Counted from the stretch's first letter, positions 9,006-17,224 are shown. The stretch: DNA of 22,082 nt from Prorocentrum cordatum (GCA_963575745.1 CAUYUJ010020742.1:129020-151101), one strand, 5' to 3'. Notes: a model not told the origin generated them from the letters alone. Program-made: numbers and translations.

Positions 9006-9536
9006 GCCCATCCCTCGTTTTCTTCCGTTTGGGCCTCCTCTCGGAGGCCCGCGTCGCCGCGGCTGGACATTTTGGATTCGCCTCGGGATCAGGGTCACAA
9101 ACGTGCCCTGGGGAGAGGGCCACGCAGTGGAACGAGCAGCGGTGCCTCCTCGAGGTGTGCACTGGTGGGCTGCGCTCGGGTTCCGGGGTCTGCGCCTCCG
9201 CTCTTTGGGCCGAGGCGCGTCGGGGGAGTGCGTCGTCATGGTGTTAGGGGTGTCTGGTTGTCAGGCAGCGTGGTGTCGGGTGCACGGGTTTCATCGTCTG
9301 GGCATGAGGGTTTCAGGGCACTCGGGGTGATGGACCGCTCGCGTGTCTGGGCGTACGCGCGCTGGGCCATGAGGGGGGTCAGCGCGTGAGCGTGCCAAGG
9401 CGCTTGGGGTCTAGGTGGTGGTGCGCCGGAGCGGGGGGTCGCTCGGGTGCTTGGAGGTACGAAGGGGTGATGCGTTGTGTGTGTGTAGCTGTCGACGTGT
9501 CGGGCCTAGTGCCACCCGGGTGCCAAGTGTTGGCGT
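9006..9536. other. Intronic sequence, nothing recognised
   Basis: GT-rich sequence on + with short repeated phrases (CGGGTGC, GGGTGTCTGG). No gene, RNA or repeat partner seen. Confidence 0.4.
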
Positions 9537-9766
9537 CTCGGGGTGCTCGGGAGTCATCGGAGGAGGAAAAAAGGTACACATTGTTCATGTCTAATTCTTC
9601 GAGAGTTCTTTGATTTTTTTGGGGGCCAAGATCCTTTCATTTCTACTTGTTCTATCCTGGGCCTCTTCCTGATTAGAGACGAGCACAATTAGAGACGAGC
9701 ACGATTAGAAATTAACGACATGTACCTCGGGGTGCTCGGGAGTCATCAGAGGAGGGAAAAAGGTAC
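9537..9766. repeat. 40-bp direct repeat flanking a 150-bp AT-rich spacer
   Basis: CTCGGGGTGCTCGGGAGTCA and the following 20 bp at 9537-9576 recur at 9726-9766 with few changes. The spacer starts GGTACACATTG and ends ACATGTACC, and contains a tandem AATTAGAGACGAGCACGATTAGA-like motif (about 9674-9712). It could be a tandem duplication with a diverged spacer or an insertion flanked by a long duplication. Confidence 0.65.
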
Positions 9767-9893
9767 CCGCACCGCTGCTCCTGCAGCGTTCTCCTCTGGA
9801 GCTTCCTGGGAGGCCCTCGTCGCCACCGCTGGGTTCGCCTCTCGAGATCCTGGTCAGAGCGCACCCCTGGAGAGGTCTCTGGGGAGCACAGTC

Positions 9894-10280
9894 GAGGCCT
9901 GGAAATTGGCACCAACACCAGCACAGGGGGTTGCCTCCACATGGGGAAGATGATCCTAGATTTCGGTGTTGGTGGTAATATTACGGCCACCTTGGAAGCC
10001 AGAATATCACCACCAGCATCGAGATCGGGATCTCCTTCCCTCGGTGGAGGCACGCCGCCGGTATTGGTGTTGGTGTCAACAAGGCCTAGAGGTTGACACC
10101 AACACCAAGATCGACGGTGTACCTCCACGGAGGGAAGACGATCCCGATCTCGGTGATGGTGGTGATATTCTGGTTTCCAAGGTGACCGAACTATACTACC
10201 ACCAACACCGAAGTCTAGGATCATCTTCCCCATGTGGAGGCAACCCCCTGTGCTGGTGTTGGTGCCACTTTCCAGGCCTC
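9894..10280. repeat. 387-bp nested palindrome (foldback)
   Basis: The left end, GAGGCCTGGAAATTGGCACC, is nearly the reverse complement of the right end, GGTGCCACTTTCCAGGCCTC. Complementarity continues with a few mismatches to the centre, where GTGTCAAC (10073-10080) faces GTTGACAC (10092-10099) across an 11-nt loop. Each half is itself an imperfect palindrome, giving four alternating units of about 90 bp (CACCAACACC ... CCTCCAC ... GATGATCC ... GGTGTTGGTGG). No duplication of flanking bases is evident. Frames across it give GTNTNTGG-type peptides and are not coding evidence. Confidence 0.9.
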
Positions 10281-10379
10281 CAATAAGTGCCCTTGCATCC
10301 TGGCCCCCCGGGTCTATCCTTGGCCACTCTCGTTGGCCGCGCCCCGCTCGAAAAGCTCTTCGAAATGGGCGTCCAAGAC

Positions 10380-10538
10380 TCACATCGGGCGTGTCCCTCT
10401 ACAGGAGGAATATACAATCATACTAAACCGAATTGTCGGGGACGGTTTTTGTTTAAAGTAGTTTTCGACTAGTTTTGTTTGTGACTATTTTAATTTGTTC
10501 CTCCACAATCCGCCTGTAGGAGGACAGGCCCCACCTGA
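10380..10538. mobile_element. TIR element, GTCGGGC family, copy 2
   Basis: A 159-bp element. The left end is TCACATCGGGCGTGTCCCTC; the right end is CGCCTGTAGGAGGACAGGCC followed by CCACCTGA. TSDs are TCCAAGAC (10372-10379) and TCCGAGGC (10539-10546), two mismatches. The AT-rich interior has TTTTTGTTT and TTTTAATTTG runs, as in the other copies. It sits about 100 bp after the nested palindrome. Confidence 0.82.
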
Positions 10539-10782
10539 TCCGAGGCCCTCGCATCCTTACCGCGCATCCTTGTGAGACGGGTTGAAATTCAGCGGCATTG
10601 GTGCCTTTCGGTCTCCCCCAGGGCAGGGCCTCGTGCCTCGGGGCTGCCCGCCAGGGCCTGCTGTCCACGGCAGCCGGCGCGTCCGCTGGCCTCGGCCGCG
10701 TGCCGCCCGCAGGGCAACGTGGTCTCAGGGCGTGAGTCAAGCAGCAGCGAAGCGTCCTGGCTCGCCCAGGGGCGCACAAAGT

Positions 10783-10886
10783 AATGTTCTGAGAACCGTG
10801 TTGCGTTCTGCACGAAAGTGTCTTTAGACAATTTCTGGCGGGGACTGTCTCGTTTCAGCACGGCGTGTTCATGTTCTGAGAACATT
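10783..10886. repeat. Short element with 14-bp inverted ends
   Basis: AATGTTCTGAGAAC (10783-10796) is exactly complementary to GTTCTGAGAACATT (10873-10886). The core TGTTCTGAGAACA is itself palindromic, so the pairing could also reflect a repeated palindrome. The interior shows weak complementarity (CTGCACGAAAG against CTCGTTTCAGCACG). Confidence 0.55.
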
Positions 10887-10991
10887 GTTTACTGCTTTGG
10901 TTCTGAGAGCAGTTTTGGGGTTCGAAGAACATGTCGTGGTAGGCCTGTAGGAATGCCCGGACGGTCGGTCCCTGCCCCTGCTCAAGTGAGA

Positions 10992-11066
10992 CTGATGAGC
11001 TCTGCAGTGGGCGTACATCGGCGGCGAGCCAGGGGGGGGGAGTGAGAAGGAGACGGCCTTGTCAGG
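10992..11066. repeat. Rearranged fragment of the foldback end
   Basis: TGATGAGCTCTGCAGTGGGC and GTACATCGG match 11628-11655 in direct orientation. The adjoining GGGGAGTGAGAAGGAGACGG matches the reverse complement of 11594-11614. Two parts of the foldback end are thus present in changed relative orientation. Confidence 0.6.
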
Positions 11067-11248
11067 AAGGGAGTTTCGGGTTCGAGGTTCGAGGTTCTAG
11101 GTCTTCGGGCGTTTTCGTAGTCTCTGGGCGGTTTTCCGCCCTCCAGATGCGTTCCCGCGGTTGCGCTTCGCCGAGGGCGTTCCGGGGGTGCCCGGATCGT
11201 CCCGAACGGCCGCCAGAGACCCGAGTTATGAACCCAAAAGCGACATTC

Positions 11249-11630
11249 GGCGGCGCGCGTGGGGGGGAAGTGAGAAGGAGAAGGCCCTCTCAGAAGGCAG
11301 CGGGACTTCTTAGAAGCCCCTCGCGCCTTTGAAGTTGTCTGTGCCTGCAGGGAAGGCTGGGTAGTCGAAGGCCAGACTGTCAGATTGGATTGGGCCCCAA
11401 GGGCCAATCTGGCCCGGCCAAACTGGATGATTTGGGTTATTCGCCAGACTGGATTCGCGTTGGCTCCCTCGCCAGATTGCCCCCGTTTGCCAGATTGGGC
11501 CTGCCAGATTGGCGCCAGATTGGCTTCGACTACCCAGGAAGGCTCAGGAAACTTCTCAGAAGACCGGGAGACCTCCGAGCCTTCTGAGAAGGCCGTCTCC
11601 TTCTCACTTCCCCCCGGGCGCGCCGCCGCG
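11249..11630. mobile_element. Foldback element with CCAGATTGG core repeats
   Basis: Outer arms: GGCGGCGCGCGTGGGGGGGA with AGTGAGAAGGAGAAGGCC on the left face GGCCGTCTCCTTCTCACTTC with CCCCCGGGCGCGCCGCC on the right. Inner arms also pair (GGAAGGCTGGGTAGTCGAAGG at about 11350 with CTTCGACTACCCAGGAAGGC at about 11529). The centre holds repeated GCCAGATTGG and CCAATCTGG 9-mers in both orientations. No transposase frame. Confidence 0.7.
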
Positions 11631-11713
11631 ATGAGCTCTGCAATAGGCGTACAAGACAAGGCACTTGACCGCATGCTGGCTCCCCACGATGGTTTGTTGT
11701 CTCCAGTTGGTTC

Positions 11714-11954
11714 GGTAGCAGTTCATGGGAGCCTTGTCTGCCCTCTTAAGTCTGTCTTTAGCGTCGATTCGCATCGATTAGTGTCTGGGAGAGTCGATGA
11801 GACAGCGCCGATTTGCATCGGCTAACGCCGATTAGCGTCGATTTAGCATCGATTTGGCGTCGATCGAGCGTCGACTAGCGTCGATTCAACGTCGATTAGC
11901 GTCGATTCGCAAGAGCCGACCAGATGGTATGGGATGCTCCCATGAGTTGCCACC
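11714..11954. mobile_element. TIR element with GCGTCGATTA minisatellite, copy 1
   Basis: A 241-bp unit. The left end GGTAGCAGTTCATGGGAGC is complementary, with a few mismatches, to the right end GCTCCCATGAGTTGCCACC. Between them lies CTGTCTTTAGCG followed by about a dozen degenerate 10-11-bp units (GCGTCGATTA, GCATCGATTT), then GAGCCGACCAGATGGTATGG. Copy 2 at 14453-14666 has the same order. No clear target duplication. Confidence 0.8.
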
Positions 11955-12500
11955 GACCACCTGCCTCCAGATGGGCCCTGGGGGTCGCAGGGGCACCGTG
12001 CGATTCTGAAGTTCGACGGAGCTCCTGGAGCAGGTTTCTTATCGTGTGTAAGTGCTCTCGGATTTTAGCGGTTGGGGCTTCGAGCTCAATGCTTTACGGG
12101 GTCAGGCCATTTTGTGTTCAATTGAGGGTCGTGCGCTTGGAGGCCAGGGTGTGAAACGTCAGCTTGCGGTTACGTTCACTTGCGGTCGTGTTAAGGCCGC
12201 AGCGCTTGAGAGCGTTACAGTGTGAGGTATTTAATTACAATGAGGCGTTGATTTGACGTTGAGCAGCTCGGTCGGGTTCCGGGCTTTGTGGTGCCAGCTT
12301 TGATTAAGTGTGCAGTATGGTTCCTTGTGTTCACGTGCTTATTCTTTATCTGGGCAAGTAGGCTTGCCTCGGCTGCTGTGTATCATGGTTATAGCTCCCT
12401 CGAGCGCAGCGAAGCTTTCCAATATTGGTATGATGAAGCACGGTCGGGCCAAGCGCCATGTTTGCGCGCCACTGCCGCCGTAGTGTCGCAGTGGTTCAGT
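11955..12500. other. Intronic sequence of ordinary composition
   Basis: Unlike most of the window, this stretch has near-average GC and few repeats. One + frame (12252-12509) is open and encodes a hydrophobic segment (about WFLVFTCLFFIW) followed by ordinary sequence, but it has no ATG and no recognised domain. I do not call it a gene. Confidence 0.4.
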
Positions 12501-12504
12501 GCAG

Positions 12505-12750
12505 GTTGAGCGACTCTCTCTCTTTGCCTCTCTGCCTGTTTGTCTGCCTGTCTATGCCTCTCTCTCTCTCTCTCTTTCTCCCCCTCTTGTTTGTTCTTTT
12601 TGTTCTTTGCTATATTTCTTTATTTCTTTTTTTTTTGTTTTTTTTTTTTTTTCTCTCTCTCTCTCTCTCTCTCTTGCTGTCCTTTTATGCGTGTACATTT
12701 CTTTTCTTATCTCTCTCTCTCTCTTTCTCTCTCCCTTCTCTTTCCCGACC
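12505..12750. repeat. Long CT/T tract forming the polypyrimidine tract of SDHA exon b
   Basis: About 240 nt of nearly continuous pyrimidines on +, with (CT)n and poly-T runs (about 12626-12652), ending in CTTTCCCGACCAG at the exon. It is far longer than a usual 3' splice-site tract. It may help define a 29-nt exon (inference). Confidence 0.85.
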
Positions 12751-12752
12751 AG

Positions 12753-12781
12753 GTCTTGCGGGGCGAGTGCAACACCATCGT
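12753..12781 (+). CDS. SDHA: SDHA exon b: 29-nt micro-exon
   Basis: Micro-exon encoding VLRGECNTI plus the first two bases (GT) of a Val codon that the next exon completes with G. It fills the gap between TNWKTQ and PGLLAAGEA. In the family this short linker is variable, but it starts V-L or V-V and ends with a hydrophobic residue plus V/I before PGL, as here. Acceptor GACCAG|GTCTTG follows a long pyrimidine tract, and the donor is ATCGT|GCTTGG, a GC donor. Phase is 0 in and 2 out, exactly as both neighbours require. The residues between VLR and IV are too short to identify alone, so the call rests on phase, splice signals and position. Confidence 0.82.
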
Positions 12782-14061
12782 GCTTGGCCCCTAGCGGGGC
12801 TTGGCCCGCAGCAGTGGGCCTTGGGCTGCTCAATCGCCAGTGGTGCTCTCTCTGGATCCGGGCGCGCTCGATCTCGAACGGGGCAGAGGGGAGCGCGGCC
12901 CCCGCACGGTTTCGGGTGCGAGCCTGGCTTCCGAGAGCCACATCTGAGGATGGTCCGTCGGCGACCTCGGCACGGACGACTGAGGACGACTGCGGACCAC
13001 CGGACGACGAAGAGGACCACGAGGATGTCGACGACCACGACGATGGACGACGGCGGTGAACGGCGGACGGCAGACGACAGACGACGGACGACGGACGACG
13101 GACGAAAGGAGGCGGACGATCACGACGACTGCGGACGACGACGAAGACGACGATGATGATGACGCTGAAGGGAAGGACGACGACGACGACGGACGGCGAC
13201 GACGACGGGCGACTAACGACGGACGACGGACGTCGGAGGACGACGAGCGACGACAGACGACGACGATGGACGACGATGACGACGACGATCACTACGTTGA
13301 CTACAGACGACGGACGACTGATGACGGTTGAAAGAAGACGAACGACGACGACGACAGACGGTGACGACGACGATAGTCGACGACTACGGATGGCGACATC
13401 TACGGACGATGACGACTATGGACGACGACGGCAATAACGACGACGGCGATCGACGACGACAGCGATCGACGAGCGGGGACTGCACTGATCTACGACGACG
13501 ACACTGGCGACGACGGGCGACGGCCGTCGGACGACGGGCGACGACGAGAACGACGACGATGGGCGACAGACGACGGAAGACGGATGACGGACCACGGACC
13601 ACGGACGCTGGCGACGGACGACGGACGACGACGACGGCGGCGACGACGACAAAGACGACTTCGGACGACGACGACGATGGACGAGGTCGACGGCGACGGC
13701 GATCATCCAGGATCATCAACTACCACCGACGGCGACGACTACGGTCGATCGATGACGACGGCGATCGACGACGACGATGGCGACTGCGGGCGCCGACGAC
13801 GACGACGACGTTCCCCGAGCGGCGACCTGCGTCGGCCCACGGCGGCGGCGGCGAGCGGCGAGCGGCGCCTATGTGCGCCGATCGACCGCGCCGCTCGGCG
13901 GCCGCTCGGCCTGCCGGGCCGCTCCGCGGGCGACGGCCTGCCGCGCCGCGCCGGGCGGCCCGCCGCTCGGCGCGCCCGCTCGCCGCGCGCCAGGCGCCCG
14001 AGGGCCCGGCGGCGGCCGGCGGCGGCGGCGGCCCGGCCGGGCGCCCGCGCCGTGCGCCGAG
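12782..14061 (+). other. SDHA: SDHA intron b-c, GC-AG, 1280 bp
   Basis: Inferred intron from GC at 12782-12783 to AG at 14060-14061. Most of it is the GACGAC/CGACGG array, followed by very GC-rich sequence before the acceptor. Unlike intron a-b it has no polypyrimidine tract at its 3' end (CGCGCCGTGCGCCGAG). Confidence 0.8.
12960..13815. repeat. Degenerate (GAC/GACG)n array
   Basis: About 850 bp of GACGAC, GGACGAC and GACGGACGA units mixed with GAT. It is open in several frames as Asp/Arg/Thr-rich peptides on + and Val/Ser/Arg-rich peptides on -. Entirely intronic. Confidence 0.85.
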
Positions 14062-14108
14062 GCCCGGCCTGCTGGCGGCCGGGGAGGCCGGCAGCGCCTC
14101 CGTGCACG
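14062..14108 (+). CDS. SDHA: SDHA exon c: FAD-binding GEA/SVH segment
   Basis: A 47-nt exon. Its first base completes a Val codon and it then encodes PGLLAAGEAGSASVH plus one base of a Gly codon. The pattern PGL-x-A-x-GEA-x-x-x-SVHGANRLG is highly conserved in SDHA and fumarate reductases; this segment contributes to FAD binding. The two residues after GEA are G-S here, where A-C or a similar pair is usual. Acceptor CCGAG|GCCC and donor CACG|GCCGCG (GC donor). The in-frame sequence upstream is Arg/Pro low complexity with no family resemblance, supporting the acceptor. Confidence 0.92.
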
Positions 14109-14452
14109 GCCGCGGCCTCGGTCTCTGCGCGCGCGCCGGGGGGTGCGTGGGAGCTCCATGGGCAGCAGGCCACGGGGGCCTGGAGGGTGCATTCGGGGGC
14201 GGCAAGGAGGGGGGTGGTGACTACGGGGGGGGTGGATCTCATGGCGGGGGCCAGGATGTCTCCCCAGATTTCATGGCGCCTCTTCTGATTTCCTTACGCC
14301 CCTGGCCCCCGCCGCTGGGCCGCGCACATGCCGCCGGTCATGATTTGCACCCCCCCCTCTTGGACACCCCCCTCTTGGCCGCTCCCGATATATGCCCTCT
14401 CGACTTCGTCTGCAGCGTTGGCCCTGCGAGGGCCCGGGGGGCGGCATGCCTC

Positions 14453-14666
14453 GGCAGCAGATCATGGGAGCCGGGTGCACCTTCTTTCATTCTGTCTTTC
14501 GCGTCGACCTGCGTCGCGTAGCGTCTGGGAGGAGGTCGCGCCGAGTCAGCGTCGGTTAGCGTCGATTGGCGTCGACTTAGCGTCGAATAGCGTCGATTCA
14601 GCGTCGACTAGCGTCAATTCGCACGAGCCGGCAAGATGGTATGGGAAGCTCCCATGAGCTGCCACC
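14453..14666. mobile_element. TIR element with GCGTCGATTA minisatellite, copy 2
   Basis: A 214-bp unit with left end GGCAGCAGATCATGGGAGC and right end GCTCCCATGAGCTGCCACC, complementary over about 19 bp. It carries CTGTCTTTCGCGTCGACC, degenerate GCGTCGATT units and GAGCCGGCAAGATGGTATGG, all in the same order as 11714-11954. No clear TSD. Confidence 0.8.
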
Positions 14667-14779
14667 AAAGCATTTGTCAGCCACGCGCGCAGGGGGCCAC
14701 GGGGCAGGGGGAGAAGCACCCTTGCTTCCTAGAAGGCGCGGGCCTCGTCTCTAGATGTGAGGCGGCGCCCTCTACATGC

Positions 14780-14957
14780 CTCCTCGAAATCAAACGCAAG
14801 TTTTTCCCGCGACCTGGCGGCGCACCAGGGCCACCAAATTTCAATGCTCGCGCCGACAATGACGACTGCAACACACACACACACAAACAAATCTTACCCC
14901 GTGGGCGGCGTAACGCGCATCGGCCAACATGAAAAACTTGCGCTTGATTTCGAGGAG
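14780..14957. mobile_element. 178-bp element with 27-bp terminal inverted repeats
   Basis: The left arm at 14780-14806 (CTCCTCGAAATCAAACGCAA then GTTTTTC) and the right arm at 14931-14957 (GAAAAACTTGCGCTTGATTT then CGAGGAG) pair at 26 of 27 positions. The interior includes an (AC)n run (about 14870-14885). No TSD is obvious and there is no open frame of note. Confidence 0.75.
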
Positions 14958-15540
14958 TGTCGCAAGAAGTGGCCTCCTGCTAAGAATGCTTCCCCCCCTA
15001 CCTAGCCCCCTTGTGCGCGCCGCGAAGCCAGGGGGGGTAGGCGCAGGGACCAGGGGTAGCGTTCGGGCTCAGGGGCAGCGTTGGCATGATGTCGGATCCA
15101 CGGTTGCTGGAGAAGAGCCTTCCACTAGTCGCACAGTAGCTATACTCGCAAATGGCCTGGATCAGCCATTGGGGATCAACGATACACTACATCCATGCAT
15201 ACATGTGTTCTTTTCTCGCACGTTTGCGAGTAGGCACTCCTGCGAGTCGTGGCGCGCGCTCGGTGAGCTGAGCCGCACCGCGCGCGCGAGCGCACGCCGC
15301 GCCGAGCGGAGCGGGCTGCGAAGGCCCCTTGCGGCCGGTGCCGCCGACACCCTGCAGGGCGGCACCTCCCCGGGGGAACTCCTTTGTGGCGACCTCCCCC
15401 CCCCGGACCCCCGGGGCGGCATCCTGACCCGGGACCCCCCCCCCCCCCTCTTGGCCCCCCCGCCCCCTTCGGCCTCCCTGATTCACGACGCTTCTCGATG
15501 TCCCCGTTCCTCCAACTCCTCTGGACTGGCGGCGGCGACG
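14958..15540. other. Intronic sequence, GC-rich, nothing recognised
   Basis: GC-rich sequence with C homopolymer runs and a small inverted repeat (ACTCGCAAA at about 15145 and TTTGCGAGT at about 15223). No gene or RNA identified. Confidence 0.4.
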
Positions 15541-15544
15541 ACGG

Positions 15545-15625
15545 CTTCGACGGCGACGACGAGGACGAGGAGGAGGAGGAGAAGGAGGAGGAGGAGGAGG
15601 ACGACGACGACGACGACGAGGACCA
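15545..15625. repeat. (GAC/GAG)n microsatellite
   Basis: GAC units followed by GAG and again GAC units; reads as an acidic run on +. Intronic. Confidence 0.85.
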
Positions 15626-15761
15626 CAGCGTCTTCGCGCAGAAGGGTCGGCGGATTCCTGGCGCCCTGGCGCCGCACCCGCAGCACCCTATAGGCCTATA
15701 GGTGGTGCCCTTGCGCGGGAGTGTCTGTGTCTGCGGGGCAGGCGCCCGGGGGTCGCTTGAG

Positions 15762-15931
15762 TGAAGTCGGGCGTGTCCCTCTACAGGAGGAAGATCAGAA
15801 AATAGCGAGAAATAGTCGGGGGACGAGATTTCTTGTTTGTTTTAATACTATGTTTGATAATTTAGGGGTATGGTTTGAGTGTTTTTTTGGGGGGTCCCAG
15901 GCCCCCCTGTAGGGGGACACGCCCGACCTAA
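15762..15931. mobile_element. TIR element, GTCGGGC family, copy 3
   Basis: A 170-bp element with perfect 8-bp TSDs CGCTTGAG (15754-15761 and 15932-15939), which fixes its ends. The left end is TGAAGTCGGGCGTGTCCCTC, then TACAGGAGGA. The right end is CCCCTGTAGGGGGACACGCC, then CGACCTAA. The interior is AT-rich. This is the best-defined copy for setting the family boundaries. Confidence 0.92.
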
Positions 15932-15939
15932 CGCTTGAG

Positions 15940-16260
15940 TTTTCGGGCATCTTCGGAAGTTCCTACATGCTTTCCTGCCTAATGTCGCTGGATGCCAGAG
16001 TTATGACCCGAAAGCCTTCTGTGGGACTGCAGGGCTACAGGGGCAACTTCAGTAGGGGGGGGCGTCCAGAAGGGAGCGCAGCGAGACCCAATCGCCCATT
16101 CGTCGCCGACAGGGGCCTGATGGCCCATCAGGCCTAGGAGCGTGCGGGTTCGCTATGGGGAGCCCATCGCCGATCTATCGGCGATGTATCGCCGATCGAT
16201 GTTTCCCTCCTGAGCCGGTCCCAACCTAACGTTCCCCCCCTCAGCGCGCGTCATTCAGGC
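15940..16260. other. Intronic sequence with a small ATCGGCGAT palindrome
   Basis: Mostly unrecognised. At about 16168-16202, CATCGCCGATCTATCGGCGA and TGTATCGCCGATCGATG form overlapping palindromes related to the GCGATGC elements at 17239 and 18374. Confidence 0.5.
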
Positions 16261-16625
16261 CTAGGAGCGGGGTGAATCGCTCCAGAGCGTTCCAGAACGC
16301 TCCCAGGGCGCTCCAGGCAGGAACCGCCGCGGCGCCCCCTGGAGGAGCCGGCTTGAATCGGGAACGCCTCCTTTTCCAAAGGGGTTCGGTCGTTCCTTTG
16401 GCTTGCGTGCGTTCCGCTGCCTTTTTGGCGGCGAGCCCCCCCGGTGTTCCTTCGGACCTCCTCGGGTTACTGGGGAGAAAAAGAGGGGCTCCGTTCCTTA
16501 CTCATCGTTCTTGAGGTCAGGCCGAGTACTGTACATCTCCCAGGGCCGCAAGATCTCAGCGATCCCCGGTTCGCCCAGCTGTCCTTCTATCCCGATCCTG
16601 CGCGCTCGGACGGCCCCTGCCGGCC

Positions 16626-16897
16626 TGAAGTCGGGCCTGTCCCTCTGCAGGAGGAGTCTGCAGAAGTAGTCAAACATAGTCTGGGGACTATTTTCTACAT
16701 GACTGTTTGACTATCTTGCGGCGTTTTTGGAGTGTTTGGGAGCGTTTTTGAAGTATTCGTTTTGTCGTTGGGCGTGTTTGGGGGCGTTTTGGGAGTATTT
16801 TCTGGTCTACATGATTGTTTGACTCTGTTGGGGCGTTTTTGGAGTATTCTTAATTTGTCGCCCAAAATCCCCCTGTAGGAGGACATGCCCGACCTGA
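16626..16897. mobile_element. TIR element, GTCGGGC family, copy 4, internally duplicated
   Basis: A 272-bp copy. The left end is TGAAGTCGGGCCTGTCCCTC, then TGCAGGAGGA. The right end is CCCCTGTAGGAGGACATGCC, then CGACCTGA. TSDs are TGCCGGCC (16618-16625) and TGCTGGCC (16898-16905), one mismatch. The extra length comes from a duplicated interior: CTACATGACTGTTTGACTAT with GGCGTTTTTGGAGTGTT at about 16694 and CTACATGATTGTTTGACTCT with GGCGTTTTTGGAGTATT at about 16806. Confidence 0.88.
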
Positions 16898-17064
16898 TGC
16901 TGGCCAAGGGGGGGGGGTTGGGCCGCGCGCGGCCGCGTCCTGGCTCGGGCTTCGGCGGCCGAAGCCCGTGTGGGCGTCCCTCGCCCTATTCGGGCCGGGC
17001 CCACTGGGGGGCTTCTCTGGACACGGCTGGGCCTCCCTGCGATGCTCTTGTCAACGCTCTAGGC

Positions 17065-17224
17065 TTCCGTCGGGCCTGTCCCTCGAAAGGAGGAATATTC
17101 CCAAATAGTCAAAGAATAGTACGGGGAGGGTTTTTGGACCATTTTTGAATATGTAATGGTATTTTTGGATTTGTCCTAAATGTTTCGTCCACAATCCCCC
17201 TGTAGGGGGACAGGCCCGACTTAA
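17065..17224. mobile_element. TIR element, GTCGGGC family, copy 5
   Basis: A 160-bp element with perfect TSDs CTCTAGGC (17057-17064 and 17225-17232). The left end is TTCCGTCGGGCCTGTCCCTC, the right end CCCCTGTAGGGGGACAGGCC, then CGACTTAA. The interior is AT-rich with AAATAGTCAAAGAATAGT. It abuts the GCGATGC palindrome, one element following the other within about 15 bp. Confidence 0.92.

Larger units (their letters stand above)
6695..12752 (+). other. SDHA: SDHA intron a-b, GC-AG, 6058 bp
   Basis: Inferred intron from GC at 6695-6696 to AG at 12751-12752. CAGG is present at both boundaries (6692-6695 and 12750-12753), so the cut could slide without changing the product. It holds a TTG/GT tract, paired hairpins, two TIR elements with 8-bp TSDs, a 387-bp palindrome, a foldback element and a long CT tract next to the acceptor. 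Confidence 0.82.

Noticed and set aside
11070-11100. tRNA T-loop-like GGTTCGAGGTTCGAGG
   Set aside because: No acceptor stem, D-arm or anticodon arm can be drawn around it; it is a short tandem repeat.
12100-12125. Possible relict of the dinoflagellate spliced leader (CCATTTTG...TCAA)
   Set aside because: Only CCATTTTG plus TCAA match what I recall of the leader, with a different middle; too short to support.
12252-12509. Open frame with a hydrophobic segment (WFLVFTCLFFIW)
   Set aside because: It has no ATG start, lies inside an SDHA intron and has no recognised domain; at this length an open frame can occur by chance.
13328-14521. 397-residue open frame on +
   Set aside because: Mostly translation of GAC repeats and GC-rich sequence. 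Only the 47 nt at 14062-14108 inside it are conserved coding.
15754-15939. TIR element copy 3 as a functioning introner
   Set aside because: Excising the element plus one duplication in any register I tried does not give GT/GC...AG ends, and it lies inside a larger intron.
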